Part shown: positions 47,737 through 56,066 of the stretch, piece after piece | How positions within the stretch are numbered: position 1 is the stretch's first letter | Layout of the letters: each line of letters opens with the position of its first letter | DNA from: Gordonibacter sp. 28C | GTDB taxonomy: Bacteria; Actinomycetota; Coriobacteriia; Coriobacteriales; Eggerthellaceae | NCBI RefSeq assembly: GCF_003339845.1 | Contig: NZ_PPTR01000002.1 | Span: 372,001-436,000 of the forward strand | Reading direction: 5' to 3' | DNA: 64,000 nt | The notes under the pieces: generated by a model | Database searches by the model: none | What the model was told of the DNA's origin: nothing | What the model saw: only the letters and a program-made list of their open reading frames with translations | Position numbers and translations under genes: made by a program

Positions 47737-48015
47737 TTAATGGTAATCGACTATCTCAACGTCTTGAGCGCCTGCCGTCGTCCAGCGAAAGCATAGCCTG
47801 AACTGGTCGTTTATACGAATACTGTAACAGCCGTCGCGATCCCCCTTCAACGCCTCAAGCCTATTGCCAGGAGGGACGCGCAAATCATCCAGCGTCAGCG
47901 CGATTTCTAACTGGCGTAGCTTGCGGCGCGCCACGCGCTCGAACGACACGAACCGTTTGACGCGAATTCCCTTCGCGAGCTTTTCAGCATCTTGGTCTTT
48001 AAAGGAAACGATCAT
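47737..48015 (-). CDS. higB: HigB-family RelE-type toxin
   Basis: A 92-residue RelE/ParE-superfamily ribonuclease: [16 protein letters not shown], a central [12 protein letters not shown] helix, [18 protein letters not shown] and QFRLCFRW, the usual HigB pattern. These toxins cleave translated mRNA. The gene appears to be leaderless: its ATG begins 6 nt after a -10 hexamer, with no ribosome-binding site. Confidence 0.92.
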   Translation of the reverse strand: MIVSFKDQDAEKLAKGIRVKRFVSFERVARRKLRQLEIALTLDDLRVPPGNRLEALKGDRDGCYSIRINDQFRLCFRWTTAGAQDVEIVDYH

Positions 48016-48066
48016 GAAGAAATAGTAACGCTATACGTTAATAACGTCAAGCGTTACTATTTCTTC
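48016..48066 (-). promoter_or_regulatory. 51-bp palindromic promoter-operator of higBA
   Basis: Perfect 17-bp arms (GAAGAAATAGTAACGCT at 48016-48032 and its reverse complement at 48050-48066) flank a second 13-bp palindrome ACGTTAATAACGT (48035-48047). On the minus strand TTGACG (48050-48045), exactly 17 bp and TACTAT (48027-48022) form the promoter, so HigA bound here would cover it. The higB ATG starts at 48015, immediately next to the palindrome. Confidence 0.82.
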
Positions 48067-48137
48067 GGAACTAAAGCGTTGACTCGCCAGGTGCGCCGGA
48101 CGCAGGCGAAAAGAGAACGGGAGATGCTGGAGAGCCG

Positions 48138-49175
48138 CTACCGCTCCAACAGGAAGCCGTGGCCGAGCGGGTCGGCGGCGTCCACGAGGCAGGTCCCCAC
48201 CCCGGTGAGGAACGCCGATCCCGTGATGCGCGGGACCACGGCGGGGACGCCCCCCACCGTCGTTTCCCGTTCCACGGAGCCCGTGAAGCGCGTGCCCATG
48301 AAGCTCTCGCAGACCACCGGATCCCCGCACCGGATGTCGCCGCGGCGGTAGAGCGCGGCCAGCTTGGCGCTCAAGCCCGTGCCGCACGGCGAACGGTCGA
48401 CCTGCCCGGCACCGAACACCACCACATGGCGCAACGCCGCCGCAACGGGGTCGGGGGCGGGTCCGTAGAACTCCACCAGGTCGACGGTGTCGATGTCGAG
48501 CGTCGGGTGCTCCACGCAAATCGTGCGGTTCACGGCCTCCCTCACGCGCGATCCGAGCTGCGCGTAGGCGGACGCCGTCGCAGGCCCGATCTCGCCGAGG
48601 CCCAAAGACGCCGCGTCCACGAGCGCGAAGAAGCTGCCGCCGAAGGCGACGGTCAGCGGAACGGCGCGGCCGTCCACGTCCACCGTCGCATCGTCGCAGT
48701 AGACGAACGAGGGCACGTTCTCGAACGAGACGGACTCGACCTTTCCGCCGCGCACCTGCGCCGTGGTGCGCACGAGCCCGGCGGGCGCCTCGAGCACGAC
48801 CTCGTTCTCGCCCTCGCACGCCTCGACGATCCCGGTTTCGAGCACGGCCGCCGCCACGGCCATGGTGCCGTGGCCGCACATGTTCAGGTAGCCGCCCGTA
48901 TCCATGAACACGACGCCGACCTGGGCCTCGGGGTCGACCGGCTCGCAGAGGAACGCCCCGAACATGTCGTGGTGGCCGCGCGGCTCCAGCATGAGGACGC
49001 GTCGAAGGCCGTCGCAGTGCTCCTCCATCCAACGGCGCTTCTCGATCATCGTGGCGCCTTGCGGCTCGGGAAAGCCTCCCACGGCGATACGGCAGGGCTC
49101 GCCCGCCGCATGCGCGTCCACCACCCGCACCGCCGCCTCGAAGCGATCGAAGTCCACCTTCGCCGTCAGATCCAT
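48138..49175 (-). CDS. Proline racemase / hydroxyproline epimerase family protein
   Basis: A 345-residue pyridoxal-independent enzyme. Both catalytic cysteines are visible, in MCGHGTMA and SPCGTGLSAK, which favours a proline racemase or 4-hydroxyproline 2-epimerase over the dehydratase relatives that carry Thr at one site. N-terminal landmarks are VVDAHAAGEPCRIAVGG and RVLMLEPRGHHDMFGAFL. It may allow use of D-proline or hydroxyproline as an amino acid source. The chosen start gives MDLTAKVDFDRF. It stands alone, upstream of and on the same strand as higBA. Confidence 0.88.
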   Translation of the reverse strand: MDLTAKVDFDRFEAAVRVVDAHAAGEPCRIAVGGFPEPQGATMIEKRRWMEEHCDGLRRVLMLEPRGHHDMFGAFLCEPVDPEAQVGVVFMDTGGYLNMCGHGTMAVAAAVLETGIVEACEGENEVVLEAPAGLVRTTAQVRGGKVESVSFENVPSFVYCDDATVDVDGRAVPLTVAFGGSFFALVDAASLGLGEIGPATASAYAQLGSRVREAVNRTICVEHPTLDIDTVDLVEFYGPAPDPVAAALRHVVVFGAGQVDRSPCGTGLSAKLAALYRRGDIRCGDPVVCESFMGTRFTGSVERETTVGGVPAVVPRITGSAFLTGVGTCLVDAADPLGHGFLLER

Positions 49176-49294
49176 GCCCGCACCTTCCGTCGTTTGCCCT
49201 GACGATCCGAGCATAGCACAACAACGGAAACGGAGCCCACGCGGAGCCTTTCTGCAACTTGCACGTCGCTGGATGCAGGTGGGCCCGAGCGGCC

Positions 49295-49323
49295 TTGTAC
49301 GGGCAACGCGATTTCGGCATACT
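49295..49323 (+). promoter_or_regulatory. Promoter of the LytTR/DUF3021 module
   Basis: TTGTAC (49295-49300), 17 bp, CATACT (49318-49323), about 45 bp before the LytTR start codon. It fits sigma-70 spacing exactly. Confidence 0.65.
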
Positions 49324-49366
49324 GACGGCGTTGGCCAACCGTACACCACCGACCAGAAGGCGCATC

Positions 49367-49804
49367 ATGAACGTGACCATCACCGAGAACCCCGCGCTTG
49401 AAGACATCGAGGTTTCCGTCGCGTGCCCGCGCATCGACGACCGCGTGCAACGCATCGTGGCGTCGCTGGGCGCGCTCGACCGCAAGCTCGTCGGATCGCG
49501 CGAGGGGGCCGTTCACCGCATCGACCTCGACGCCGTGTGCTATGCGGAAACCGTGGACGGCAAGACGTTCCTTTACACGAGCGAAACCGTGTACGAAACG
49601 CCGATGCGCCTGTACGAGCTTGAAGACAGGTTGGCCGGAACGGAATTCGTGCGCGCGTCGAAGCAGATGATCGTGAACTTCGACCACGTGACCTCCATCC
49701 GGCCGGCCCTGAATGCGCGGCTGCAGCTCATGCTGGACAACGGCGAGGCCGTGATCGTGTCGCGCCAATACGCGTCCGCCATCAAACGCAAGCTGGGACT
49801 GTAG
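49367..49804 (+). CDS. LytTR DNA-binding protein without receiver domain
   Basis: A 145-residue protein: a short N-terminal region (MNVTITENPALEDIEVSVAC) and a LytTR domain (AVHRIDLDAVCYAETVDGKT, FVRASKQMIVNFDHV, DNGEAVIVSRQYASAIK). It lacks a phospho-acceptor domain, so control is expected to come from the neighbouring DUF3021 membrane protein, as in LytTR regulatory systems of streptococci. Confidence 0.9.
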   Translation: MNVTITENPALEDIEVSVACPRIDDRVQRIVASLGALDRKLVGSREGAVHRIDLDAVCYAETVDGKTFLYTSETVYETPMRLYELEDRLAGTEFVRASKQMIVNFDHVTSIRPALNARLQLMLDNGEAVIVSRQYASAIKRKLGL

Positions 49805-49881
49805 ACGCGGCCGCAAGCCGCACCGCCCGCTCGCCACCCGCAATCGGCATTGCCCGATCGACGTTCGCCAAGGAGTTCGCC

Positions 49882-50313
49882 ATGAAGAAGATAATCGCCC
49901 AAACCGCCGCCGCCGCCTGCATCATGTTCACCGTGATGATGGCATGGTTCTTGGGGATGGGATACCTGTTCGCCGGCCCCAGCTACGGCCTCAACCTCAC
50001 CGCCAGCCTGTACGGCGCGGCGCTCGGCATGGCCGTGCTCCAAGCCTTCTGGTTCACGGAGGCGGTGTTCAAGAAGCTGGCCTATCCCGCGCGCATCGCC
50101 GGCTTCGGAGCGTGCCTGCTGCCGGTGCTCGCCCTGTGCGCCTGGCTGGGTCCGTGGATCCCCGCGGACATGCCCGAGGCGTGGGCTTCCTTCGTCGTGA
50201 TCTATCTGGTCATCCTCGCGGGGATGACCATCGGCTACACCGTGTACTTCAAGAAGACGGCCGGCGGCTACGATCAGGCCCTCGCCCGCTACCGCGAGCA
50301 AAGCAAGCGCTGA
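49882..50313 (+). CDS. DUF3021-family membrane protein, likely LytTR partner
   Basis: A 143-residue protein with four hydrophobic helices (AAAACIMFTVMMAWFLGMGYL, YGAALGMAVLQAFWF, IAGFGACLLPVLALCAW, FVVIYLVILAGMTIGYTVYF), matching DUF3021. In known modules the membrane protein holds the LytTR protein inactive until a signal. The 78-bp gap from the LytTR gene and shared strand support a functional pair. Confidence 0.87.
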   Translation: MKKIIAQTAAAACIMFTVMMAWFLGMGYLFAGPSYGLNLTASLYGAALGMAVLQAFWFTEAVFKKLAYPARIAGFGACLLPVLALCAWLGPWIPADMPEAWASFVVIYLVILAGMTIGYTVYFKKTAGGYDQALARYREQSKR

Positions 50314-50406
50314 GCGGAACCACACGGAACGAAGAGGCTGAGAACATGCCGCCCGCCCCTAGGGCAGACGACCTCGTCCATCCATCGTTGAAAATCACCT
50401 GAAGGG

Positions 50407-50449
50407 GCATTCGGCATGTGGGACGCGGGCGTCCCCCCCTGCCGAATGC
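50407..50449 (+). repeat. Hairpin between DUF3021 gene and next membrane-protein gene
   Basis: A perfect 10-bp stem GCATTCGGCA (50407-50416) with TGCCGAATGC (50440-50449), and an inner GGGACGC/GCGTCCC stem. It could attenuate or separate expression of the 169-aa gene that follows. Confidence 0.5.
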
Positions 50450-50468
50450 GCGCAGAAAGGAAATCCCC

Positions 50469-50978
50469 ATGAAAGAGAAACTCGCCTTCGGCGCGAAGGT
50501 CACGGCCGCGCACGTCCTCACGTACCTGGCGTGCGGCATGCTGGCCATGGTCCTGTTCGACTACCAAAGCTCGGTCGCCGCCATCGGCATGCGCGGCACC
50601 GACGACCTCGTGGTGAGAATGGCGCCGCTGTTCCAGATCGCGCGCGGCGCGCTGTTCGCCTTCGTGCTGTGGCTGCTGCGGCCCGCGTTCATGAACCGCA
50701 GGCACGGCTGGCTCGTCGTATGGGCGACCGTCGCCATCGTGGGCATCTTCAACACGCCGGCCACCTCGCCCGGCTCCATCGAGGCGCTCATCTACCTCGA
50801 CCCCGCCGGCGAGCCGCTCAACACGAGCATCGGCGGCACGTTGGAGATCCTCCTGCAAACGCTGCTGTTCAGCGTTGCGTCTGCCTGGTGGGTCAAGCGC
50901 CCGGCGCGTCACGCCTCGGCAGCCGGCACGTCCGCAGCCTCCGGCACCGCGAAGTCCTCGGAGCCGAAGTTGCGATAG
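50469..50978 (+). CDS. Multi-pass membrane protein of unknown function (169 aa)
   Basis: Four or five hydrophobic segments (VLTYLACGMLAMVLFDY, IARGALFAFVLWLLRPAF, WLVVWATVAIVGIFNTPA, ILLQTLLFSVASAWWV) and a polar Ser/Ala-rich C-terminal tail. I do not recognise the family. Position after the LytTR/DUF3021 pair suggests a possible target of that system. The 3' 70 bp overlap the convergent PNPOx-like gene. Confidence 0.68.
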   Translation: MKEKLAFGAKVTAAHVLTYLACGMLAMVLFDYQSSVAAIGMRGTDDLVVRMAPLFQIARGALFAFVLWLLRPAFMNRRHGWLVVWATVAIVGIFNTPATSPGSIEALIYLDPAGEPLNTSIGGTLEILLQTLLFSVASAWWVKRPARHASAAGTSAASGTAKSSEPKLR

Positions 50979-51358
50979 TAGCGGCCCGTCTCGGCCGTGA
51001 AGCGCAGTACGCAGTAGTCGGGGTCGGTCACGCCTTGCGGGTAGTACGTCGTGTCCCCCTCCTGCCAGATCAGCTCCTTGGCCCACGCGTCCTCCAGCAC
51101 CTCCATCGTGCCCTTGAGCATGACGCCGCGGAAGAACCGCCGGTCCATGAAGTAAATGCACGCCTGCGGGTGGGCGCGGTAGTGGCGCACCCGCAGGGAC
51201 GAGGTGTTCGTGGTGAAGTAGAACGTGCGCAGACCCTCGCGCCGCCGAGGCGGGAGCATGGCTTTGATCTCGGGGCAGCCGTCCTCGTCCACCGACCCGA
51301 CGAACGACGTGTTCTGGTGGTCTATCAGATTGCCGATCGTTTGCTCGACGTCGCGCAT
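50909..51358 (-). CDS. Pyridoxamine 5'-phosphate oxidase-family FMN protein
   Basis: A 149-residue split-barrel flavin protein: FVGSVDEDGCPEIKAMLPP, TFYFTTNTSSLRVRHYRAHP, CIYFMDRRFFRGVMLKGTMEV. Such proteins bind FMN or F420 and reduce or protect against varied small molecules. Start ATG 51358 has GAAAGGCC upstream. Its C-terminal coding part lies antisense to the end of the preceding gene. Confidence 0.88.
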   Translation of the reverse strand: MRDVEQTIGNLIDHQNTSFVGSVDEDGCPEIKAMLPPRRREGLRTFYFTTNTSSLRVRHYRAHPQACIYFMDRRFFRGVMLKGTMEVLEDAWAKELIWQEGDTTYYPQGVTDPDYCVLRFTAETGRYYRNFGSEDFAVPEAADVPAAEA

Positions 51359-51809
51359 GGCCTTTCCGCCTCTCGGTTGTGGAGTCGATGCGGTGAGTAT
51401 ACCATATGCGGTCTTTGTTGAAGAGTATTTTAAGAACTAATGTTCCCTCTTTTGAGAGGTGCCTGGAAAGCATCTGCGAGCAGGATCCTCGCGGCTCGGG
51501 AGCCGCTGCCGAACTTCGCTCGGGAACCGATGCCGAACGATGCGCGGAGCAGAACCGCTCGCGCACGGAATACGTCGCCGACGCCCTGCCGCCCACCGGC
51601 GGTTTTGGCACAAACGCTTCTGAAGTGCGCCTTTGGCGTCAGGCGTCGAGCCCACTTGCCGAACACCGCTGGCGCAGATGAACCCCCGTCTTTAGGATAA
51701 GGTCACTCCGCGAGCCTCGCGCTCCGTCCACCCGCGCGCTCCACCTGCTCGACGCGCCCAGACTGCGGAGAGACCTGTCAGCACGAGCACTTCGGGGGAG
51801 TGATACGCC
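51359..51809. other. Non-coding region upstream of the Rnf cluster
   Basis: A 451-bp gap. Near the left end is a minus-strand -10 (TATACT, 51401-51396) for the PNPOx-like gene. Then comes a GC-rich stretch with three copies of TGCCGAAC (near 51507, 51531 and 51656). Several short frames exist but none has a ribosome site or known family. The rnf promoter should lie here; I see no clear consensus. Confidence 0.5.
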
Positions 51810-53132
51810 ATGACCATAGCCTCTCGGTTCCGTCGCGCCCGCGGCGCCGCCGTGCCCCATCGCAAGAACACGGCAGAGCTCGCGACCATCGACATGCCCG
51901 TTCCCCGCGAAATCGTGCTGCCCATGCAGCAGCACATCGGAGCGCTCTGCGAACCCGTGGTGAAGAAGGGCGACCACGTGGACGTGGGCAGCCTCGTGGG
52001 CCATGCGCCGCGCGGCCTGTCAGCCGACATCTTCTCCGGCGTGTCCGGCACGGTGAAGGCCATCGAGCCCGTGTACTACTCGTCGGGCAAGACCGACACC
52101 ACGGTGGTCATCGAATCCGACGGCGCTCAAACCGTGGCCGACACGGTGGCACCGCCCGAAGTCGTCGACCGCGCATCGTTTCTCGCCGCGATCAAAAGGA
52201 GCGGCCTGGTGGGCTTGGGCGGCGCGGGCTTCCCCACCGACATCAAGCTCGCCCCGCCGAACCTCGAAGAGATCGACCTGTACGTGGTGAACGGCACGGA
52301 ATGCGAACCGTACCTGTCCACCGACTACCGCGAGATGATGGAGAACGCCGACGACGTGCTGTTCGGCATCCGCGAGACGTGCCGGCACCTGGACATTCCG
52401 AACGGGATGATCTGCATCGAGAGCAACAAGCCCCGGGCCATCGAGCATTTGCGCACGCTCACGAAAGACGACCCCGCCATCGAGGTGAAGTCGCTGCCGA
52501 GCCGCTACCCGCAAGGCGCCGAGAACGTGCTCGTGTACAACGCCACGGGCCGCGTCGTGCCGCGCGGCAAGCGCCAGACCGACGTGGGCGTCATGCTGAA
52601 CAACGTCACCACCATGGCCTCCATCGGCCGGTTCCTGAAAACGGGCATGCCGCTGGTGAAGCGCCGCTTCACCGTGTCGGGCGACGCCGTGGAGCGCCCG
52701 TGCAACGTGCAGATCGTCATCGGCACGCGCCTGCGCGACGTCATGGACTTCGTAGGGCTGGCGAAGGAGCCGCGCAAGGTGGTTTTGGGCGGCCCCATGA
52801 TGGGCAACGCCCAGATCGACCTGGACTATCCGGTGATCCGCCAGAACAACGGCGTTCTCGTGCTCAGCGAGGAGGGCATGGAGCAGCCCAAGACCACGCC
52901 CTGCATCCGCTGCGGCCGCTGCACGAACTCGTGCCCCATGCGCCTGTCGCCCGTGGCCATCAGGAAGGCCTACGCCACGCAGGACGTCGAGCGGCTCGAC
53001 GAGCTCATGGCCGATCTGTGCATGGGGTGCGGCACCTGCTCGTTCGTGTGCCCCGCCAAGCAGCCGCTCGCCCAGACGAGCAAGCTCGCGCGCGACTTCA
53101 TGCGCGTCGAGATGGCGAAAAGGAGGAACTAG
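51810..53132 (+). CDS. rnfC: Rnf complex subunit RnfC
   Basis: A 440-residue peripheral subunit that binds NADH/FMN and two [4Fe-4S] clusters. Visible are the glycine-rich nucleotide-binding region (GLVGLGGAGFPTDIKL), the NGTECEPYLSTDYR motif, SRYPQGAENVLVYNATGR and two C-terminal clusters (CIRCGRCTNSCP and CMGCGTCSFVCP). It is the NAD-side of the ferredoxin:NAD oxidoreductase. First gene of rnfCDGEAB; GGGGGAG lies 10 nt upstream. Confidence 0.95.
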   Translation: MTIASRFRRARGAAVPHRKNTAELATIDMPVPREIVLPMQQHIGALCEPVVKKGDHVDVGSLVGHAPRGLSADIFSGVSGTVKAIEPVYYSSGKTDTTVVIESDGAQTVADTVAPPEVVDRASFLAAIKRSGLVGLGGAGFPTDIKLAPPNLEEIDLYVVNGTECEPYLSTDYREMMENADDVLFGIRETCRHLDIPNGMICIESNKPRAIEHLRTLTKDDPAIEVKSLPSRYPQGAENVLVYNATGRVVPRGKRQTDVGVMLNNVTTMASIGRFLKTGMPLVKRRFTVSGDAVERPCNVQIVIGTRLRDVMDFVGLAKEPRKVVLGGPMMGNAQIDLDYPVIRQNNGVLVLSEEGMEQPKTTPCIRCGRCTNSCPMRLSPVAIRKAYATQDVERLDELMADLCMGCGTCSFVCPAKQPLAQTSKLARDFMRVEMAKRRN

Positions 53133-54137
53133 ATGGAGCATGAGGACAACGTCTCCCGCGTCCGCCCGCTCGTCCTCTCGACGGCGCCGCACGTGTTCGA
53201 CGGGATATCGACGCAGAAGATCATGCTGAACGTGCTCATAGCGCTCGTGCCCACGCTCGCAGCCTCGGCCGTCATCTTCGGCTGGCGCGCCCTGCTCGTG
53301 ACGGCCGCGACCACCATCGCCTGCGTGCTGTTCGAATACCTGTGGTGCCGGCTGCGCAAGACCGCCCAGACCGTGGGCGATCTGTCGGCCGTGGTCACGG
53401 GCCTGCTGTTGGCGTTCAACTTGCCGTCCACCATACCGCTGTACATGGCGGTGATCGGCGCGTTCGTGGCCATCGTGGTGGTGAAGGAGCTGTTCGGCGG
53501 CATCGGACGCAACTTCGCGAACCCGGCCATCGTGGCCCGCATCGTGCTGTCCGTGTCGTTCACGGCCGCCATGACGAACTACGCCGCGCCGCAGATCGCC
53601 AGCTTCGCGCCCGGCGCGGCCGGCGTCGACGCCGTCACCTCGGCCACGCCGCTCGCGCCCTCGGCGCCCGCGCTGCCCTTCGTCGATTTGCTGCTGGGCG
53701 TGCACGGCGGCGTGCTGGGCGAGACGTGCGGCCTGGCCATCCTGCTGGGGCTCGCGTGGCTGTTGGCCACGCGCACCATCACGTTCACCATTCCGGGCGT
53801 CTACGTGGGCACCGTCGTGGTCATGAGCCTGCTCACCGGCCACGACGTGGCCACGCAGGTGTTCTCGGGCGGCCTGCTCTTGGGCGCCGTGTTCATGGCG
53901 ACCGACTACGTGGGCTCGCCCACCACGTTCAAGGGCCAGGTGGTCTTCGGCATCGGGCTCGGCCTCATCACCTGCCTCATACGCTTCTGGGGCAACATGA
54001 ACGAGGGCGTGGCCTACTCCATCCTGCTCATGAACCTGGTGGTGCCCTACATCGAGGCGCTCACCGGGGCAACGCCCCTGGGCGGCCAGAAGAGGAAGCT
54101 GTTCGGCAAGAAGAAGGCGGAAGGGGGCAACGAATGA
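53133..54137 (+). CDS. rnfD: Rnf complex subunit RnfD
   Basis: A 334-residue membrane subunit with about ten helices. It contains GGIGRNFANPAIVARI and the FMN-attachment region DAVTSATPLAP (probable flavinylated Thr). It is part of the ion-translocating membrane core. Starts directly after rnfC. Confidence 0.94.
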   Translation: MEHEDNVSRVRPLVLSTAPHVFDGISTQKIMLNVLIALVPTLAASAVIFGWRALLVTAATTIACVLFEYLWCRLRKTAQTVGDLSAVVTGLLLAFNLPSTIPLYMAVIGAFVAIVVVKELFGGIGRNFANPAIVARIVLSVSFTAAMTNYAAPQIASFAPGAAGVDAVTSATPLAPSAPALPFVDLLLGVHGGVLGETCGLAILLGLAWLLATRTITFTIPGVYVGTVVVMSLLTGHDVATQVFSGGLLLGAVFMATDYVGSPTTFKGQVVFGIGLGLITCLIRFWGNMNEGVAYSILLMNLVVPYIEALTGATPLGGQKRKLFGKKKAEGGNE

Positions 54138-54748
54138 CGGAAGCGAACGCAAGCGCCCGCGCGCAAGAGCGCGGCGGAAGCCCCGGCCTGTGGCAGGGCG
54201 TCGTCAAGCCCGTCGTGGTCATCGTGGTCATCTGCGCCATCGTGGGCTTTCTGCTGGGGGCCGTGGACAACCTCACGCTGCCCACCATCGCGGCCAACCG
54301 CGAGGCGAAGGCCTGGGCCACGTACTCCGCCCTCATCCCCGAGGCGGACGACTTCACCGAGCTGCCCTGCGACACGCCCGGCGTCACGGCGTTCATGGAG
54401 GCCGACGGCAACCGGGGCTTCGCCGTGACCGCGCAGTCGAAGGGCTACTCGAGCCAGGTTCCCATGGCGCTCGCCTTCGACGGCGAGGGCACCATCGCGA
54501 ACGTCATCGGCATGGAGAACGGCGAGACGCCCGGCTTGGGCACGAAGGTCGCGCTGCCCTCGTTCACCGACCAGTTCGTAGGGCGCGCGGCCGAGCCGAT
54601 GACCCTCGACGACATCGACGCCATCACCGGCGCCACCATCTCGTCGAAGGCCGCGCTCGCCGCCGTCAACGAGGCCGTCGAGGCCTACCGGGCCACGACG
54701 GGCGGCACCGCGAGCGCCGCCGCCTCGACGGAGAAGGGAGCAGCATGA
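54134..54748 (+). CDS. rnfG: Rnf complex subunit RnfG
   Basis: A 204-residue single-helix protein with an extracytoplasmic FMN-binding domain; the covalent FMN site is the Thr in DAITGATISS. It overlaps rnfD by 4 bp (ATGA). ApbE, encoded downstream, is the expected flavin transferase. Confidence 0.95.
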   Translation: MTEANASARAQERGGSPGLWQGVVKPVVVIVVICAIVGFLLGAVDNLTLPTIAANREAKAWATYSALIPEADDFTELPCDTPGVTAFMEADGNRGFAVTAQSKGYSSQVPMALAFDGEGTIANVIGMENGETPGLGTKVALPSFTDQFVGRAAEPMTLDDIDAITGATISSKAALAAVNEAVEAYRATTGGTASAAASTEKGAA

Positions 54749-55455
54749 TGGCAGCCACCCCCAACAAGCCCGCGGCGCTCTCCGTGTTCAGCAAGGGGCT
54801 GCTCGTCGAGAACCCCACGCTGCGCCAAATGCTGGGCCTGTGCCCCACGCTCGCCGTGACCACGGCGGTCACGAACGGCATCGGCATGGGCGTGGCCACC
54901 ACGTTCGTGCTCGTGTGCTCCGGCATCGTCGTGTCGCTGCTGCGCAACGCCATACCGTCGAACATGCGCCTGCCCGCCTTCATCACCGTCATCGCCGGGT
55001 TCGTGACCATCGTCATGATGCTGGTGGAGGCCTACTTTCCCGACCTGAACGCGGCGCTGGGCATCTACCTGCCGCTCATCGTGGTGAACTGCATCGTGCT
55101 CGGGCGCGCCGAGGTGTTCGCCTCGAAGCACCCCGCGCGCGACGCCGCGTTGGACGGCTTGGGCATGGGCGTGGGTTTCACCATCACGCTCGTGCTCATG
55201 TCGGCTGTCCGCGAGGTGCTGGGCGCAGGCACGCTGCTGGGCTTTCAGGTGCTGCCCGACTTCATAACGCCCATGAACGTGTTCGTCATGCCCCCGGGCG
55301 GCTTCGCCGTGCTCGGCGTGCTCATCGCCGCATCCGTGGCGTTGGAGATGCGCCGCCGCAAGCGCGCGGGCGAGCCGGAGGACGACGCCGTGGCAACCCA
55401 GGAGGACATCTGCGCCGCGTGCCAGATCTGCGATGCGAAGGAGCGTGAGGCGTGA
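54745..55455 (+). CDS. rnfE: Rnf complex subunit RnfE
   Basis: A 236-residue membrane subunit of the RnfA/E family: LLVENPTLRQMLGLCPTLAVTT and IYLPLIVVNCIVLGRAEVFA, six helices. Odd feature: an extra hydrophilic C-terminal tail ending DICAACQICDAKEREA, with a CxxCxxC group not expected in the family. It overlaps rnfG (ATGA). Confidence 0.94.
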   Translation: MMAATPNKPAALSVFSKGLLVENPTLRQMLGLCPTLAVTTAVTNGIGMGVATTFVLVCSGIVVSLLRNAIPSNMRLPAFITVIAGFVTIVMMLVEAYFPDLNAALGIYLPLIVVNCIVLGRAEVFASKHPARDAALDGLGMGVGFTITLVLMSAVREVLGAGTLLGFQVLPDFITPMNVFVMPPGGFAVLGVLIAASVALEMRRRKRAGEPEDDAVATQEDICAACQICDAKEREA

Positions 55456-56048
55456 TGGCCGAGTACGCGGCGATCCTGTTCAGCATGATCCTGGTGAACA
55501 ACTACGTGCTGGTGAAGTTCCTGGGCATCTGCCCGTTTCTGGGCGTGTCGAAGAAGCTCGACTCCGCGGTCGGCATGGGCTGCGCCGTGACGGTGGTCAT
55601 GCTGCTGGCCACGGCCGTGACCTGGCCCCTGCAGCAGCTCCTGAACGCGCTGGGGCTGGGCTATCTGCAGACCATCGCGTTCATCCTCGTCATCGCCGTG
55701 CTCGTGCAGATGCTCGAGATCGTGGTGAAGCGCTTCCTGCCGCCGCTGCACGAGGCGCTGGGCGTGTACCTGCCGCTCATCACCACGAACTGCGCCGTGC
55801 TGGGCGTGACCATCCTGTCCGTGGACGAGGGGTACGACTACCCCGAGGCGCTCGTGTGCGCGCTCGGCGCGGGCCTGGGCTTTTTGCTGGCCATGGTGCT
55901 GTTCAGCGGCGTGCGCCGCCGCGTGGAGGAGGCCGACCCGCCCAAGGCGTTCAAGGGCATGCCCATCACGCTCGTGTCGGCCGCGCTCGTGTCGCTCAGC
56001 TTCATGTGCTTCGCGGGCGTCGCCGACAACCTGTTCGGCGTTCTGTAG
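55455..56048 (+). CDS. rnfA: Rnf complex subunit RnfA
   Basis: A 197-residue six-helix membrane subunit, partner of RnfE around the transmembrane [2Fe-2S] site: NNYVLVKFLGICPFLGVSKK and LGVYLPLITTNCAVLGV carry the conserved cysteines. The ATG at 55455 overlaps the rnfE stop by 1 nt; a GTG at 55452 is an alternative. Confidence 0.95.
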   Translation: MAEYAAILFSMILVNNYVLVKFLGICPFLGVSKKLDSAVGMGCAVTVVMLLATAVTWPLQQLLNALGLGYLQTIAFILVIAVLVQMLEIVVKRFLPPLHEALGVYLPLITTNCAVLGVTILSVDEGYDYPEALVCALGAGLGFLLAMVLFSGVRRRVEEADPPKAFKGMPITLVSAALVSLSFMCFAGVADNLFGVL

Positions 56049-56066
56049 GAAAGGGGGCGCTGGATC

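Noticed and set aside
51604-51615. Single TTGGCACAAA-type matches to the LytTR repeat (also at 29961 and 33684)
   Set aside because: They are single and imperfect copies without the 20-bp partner; not enough to call a site.
52020-54152. A 710-codon frame antisense to rnfC and rnfD
   Set aside because: Shadow of two well-supported genes.
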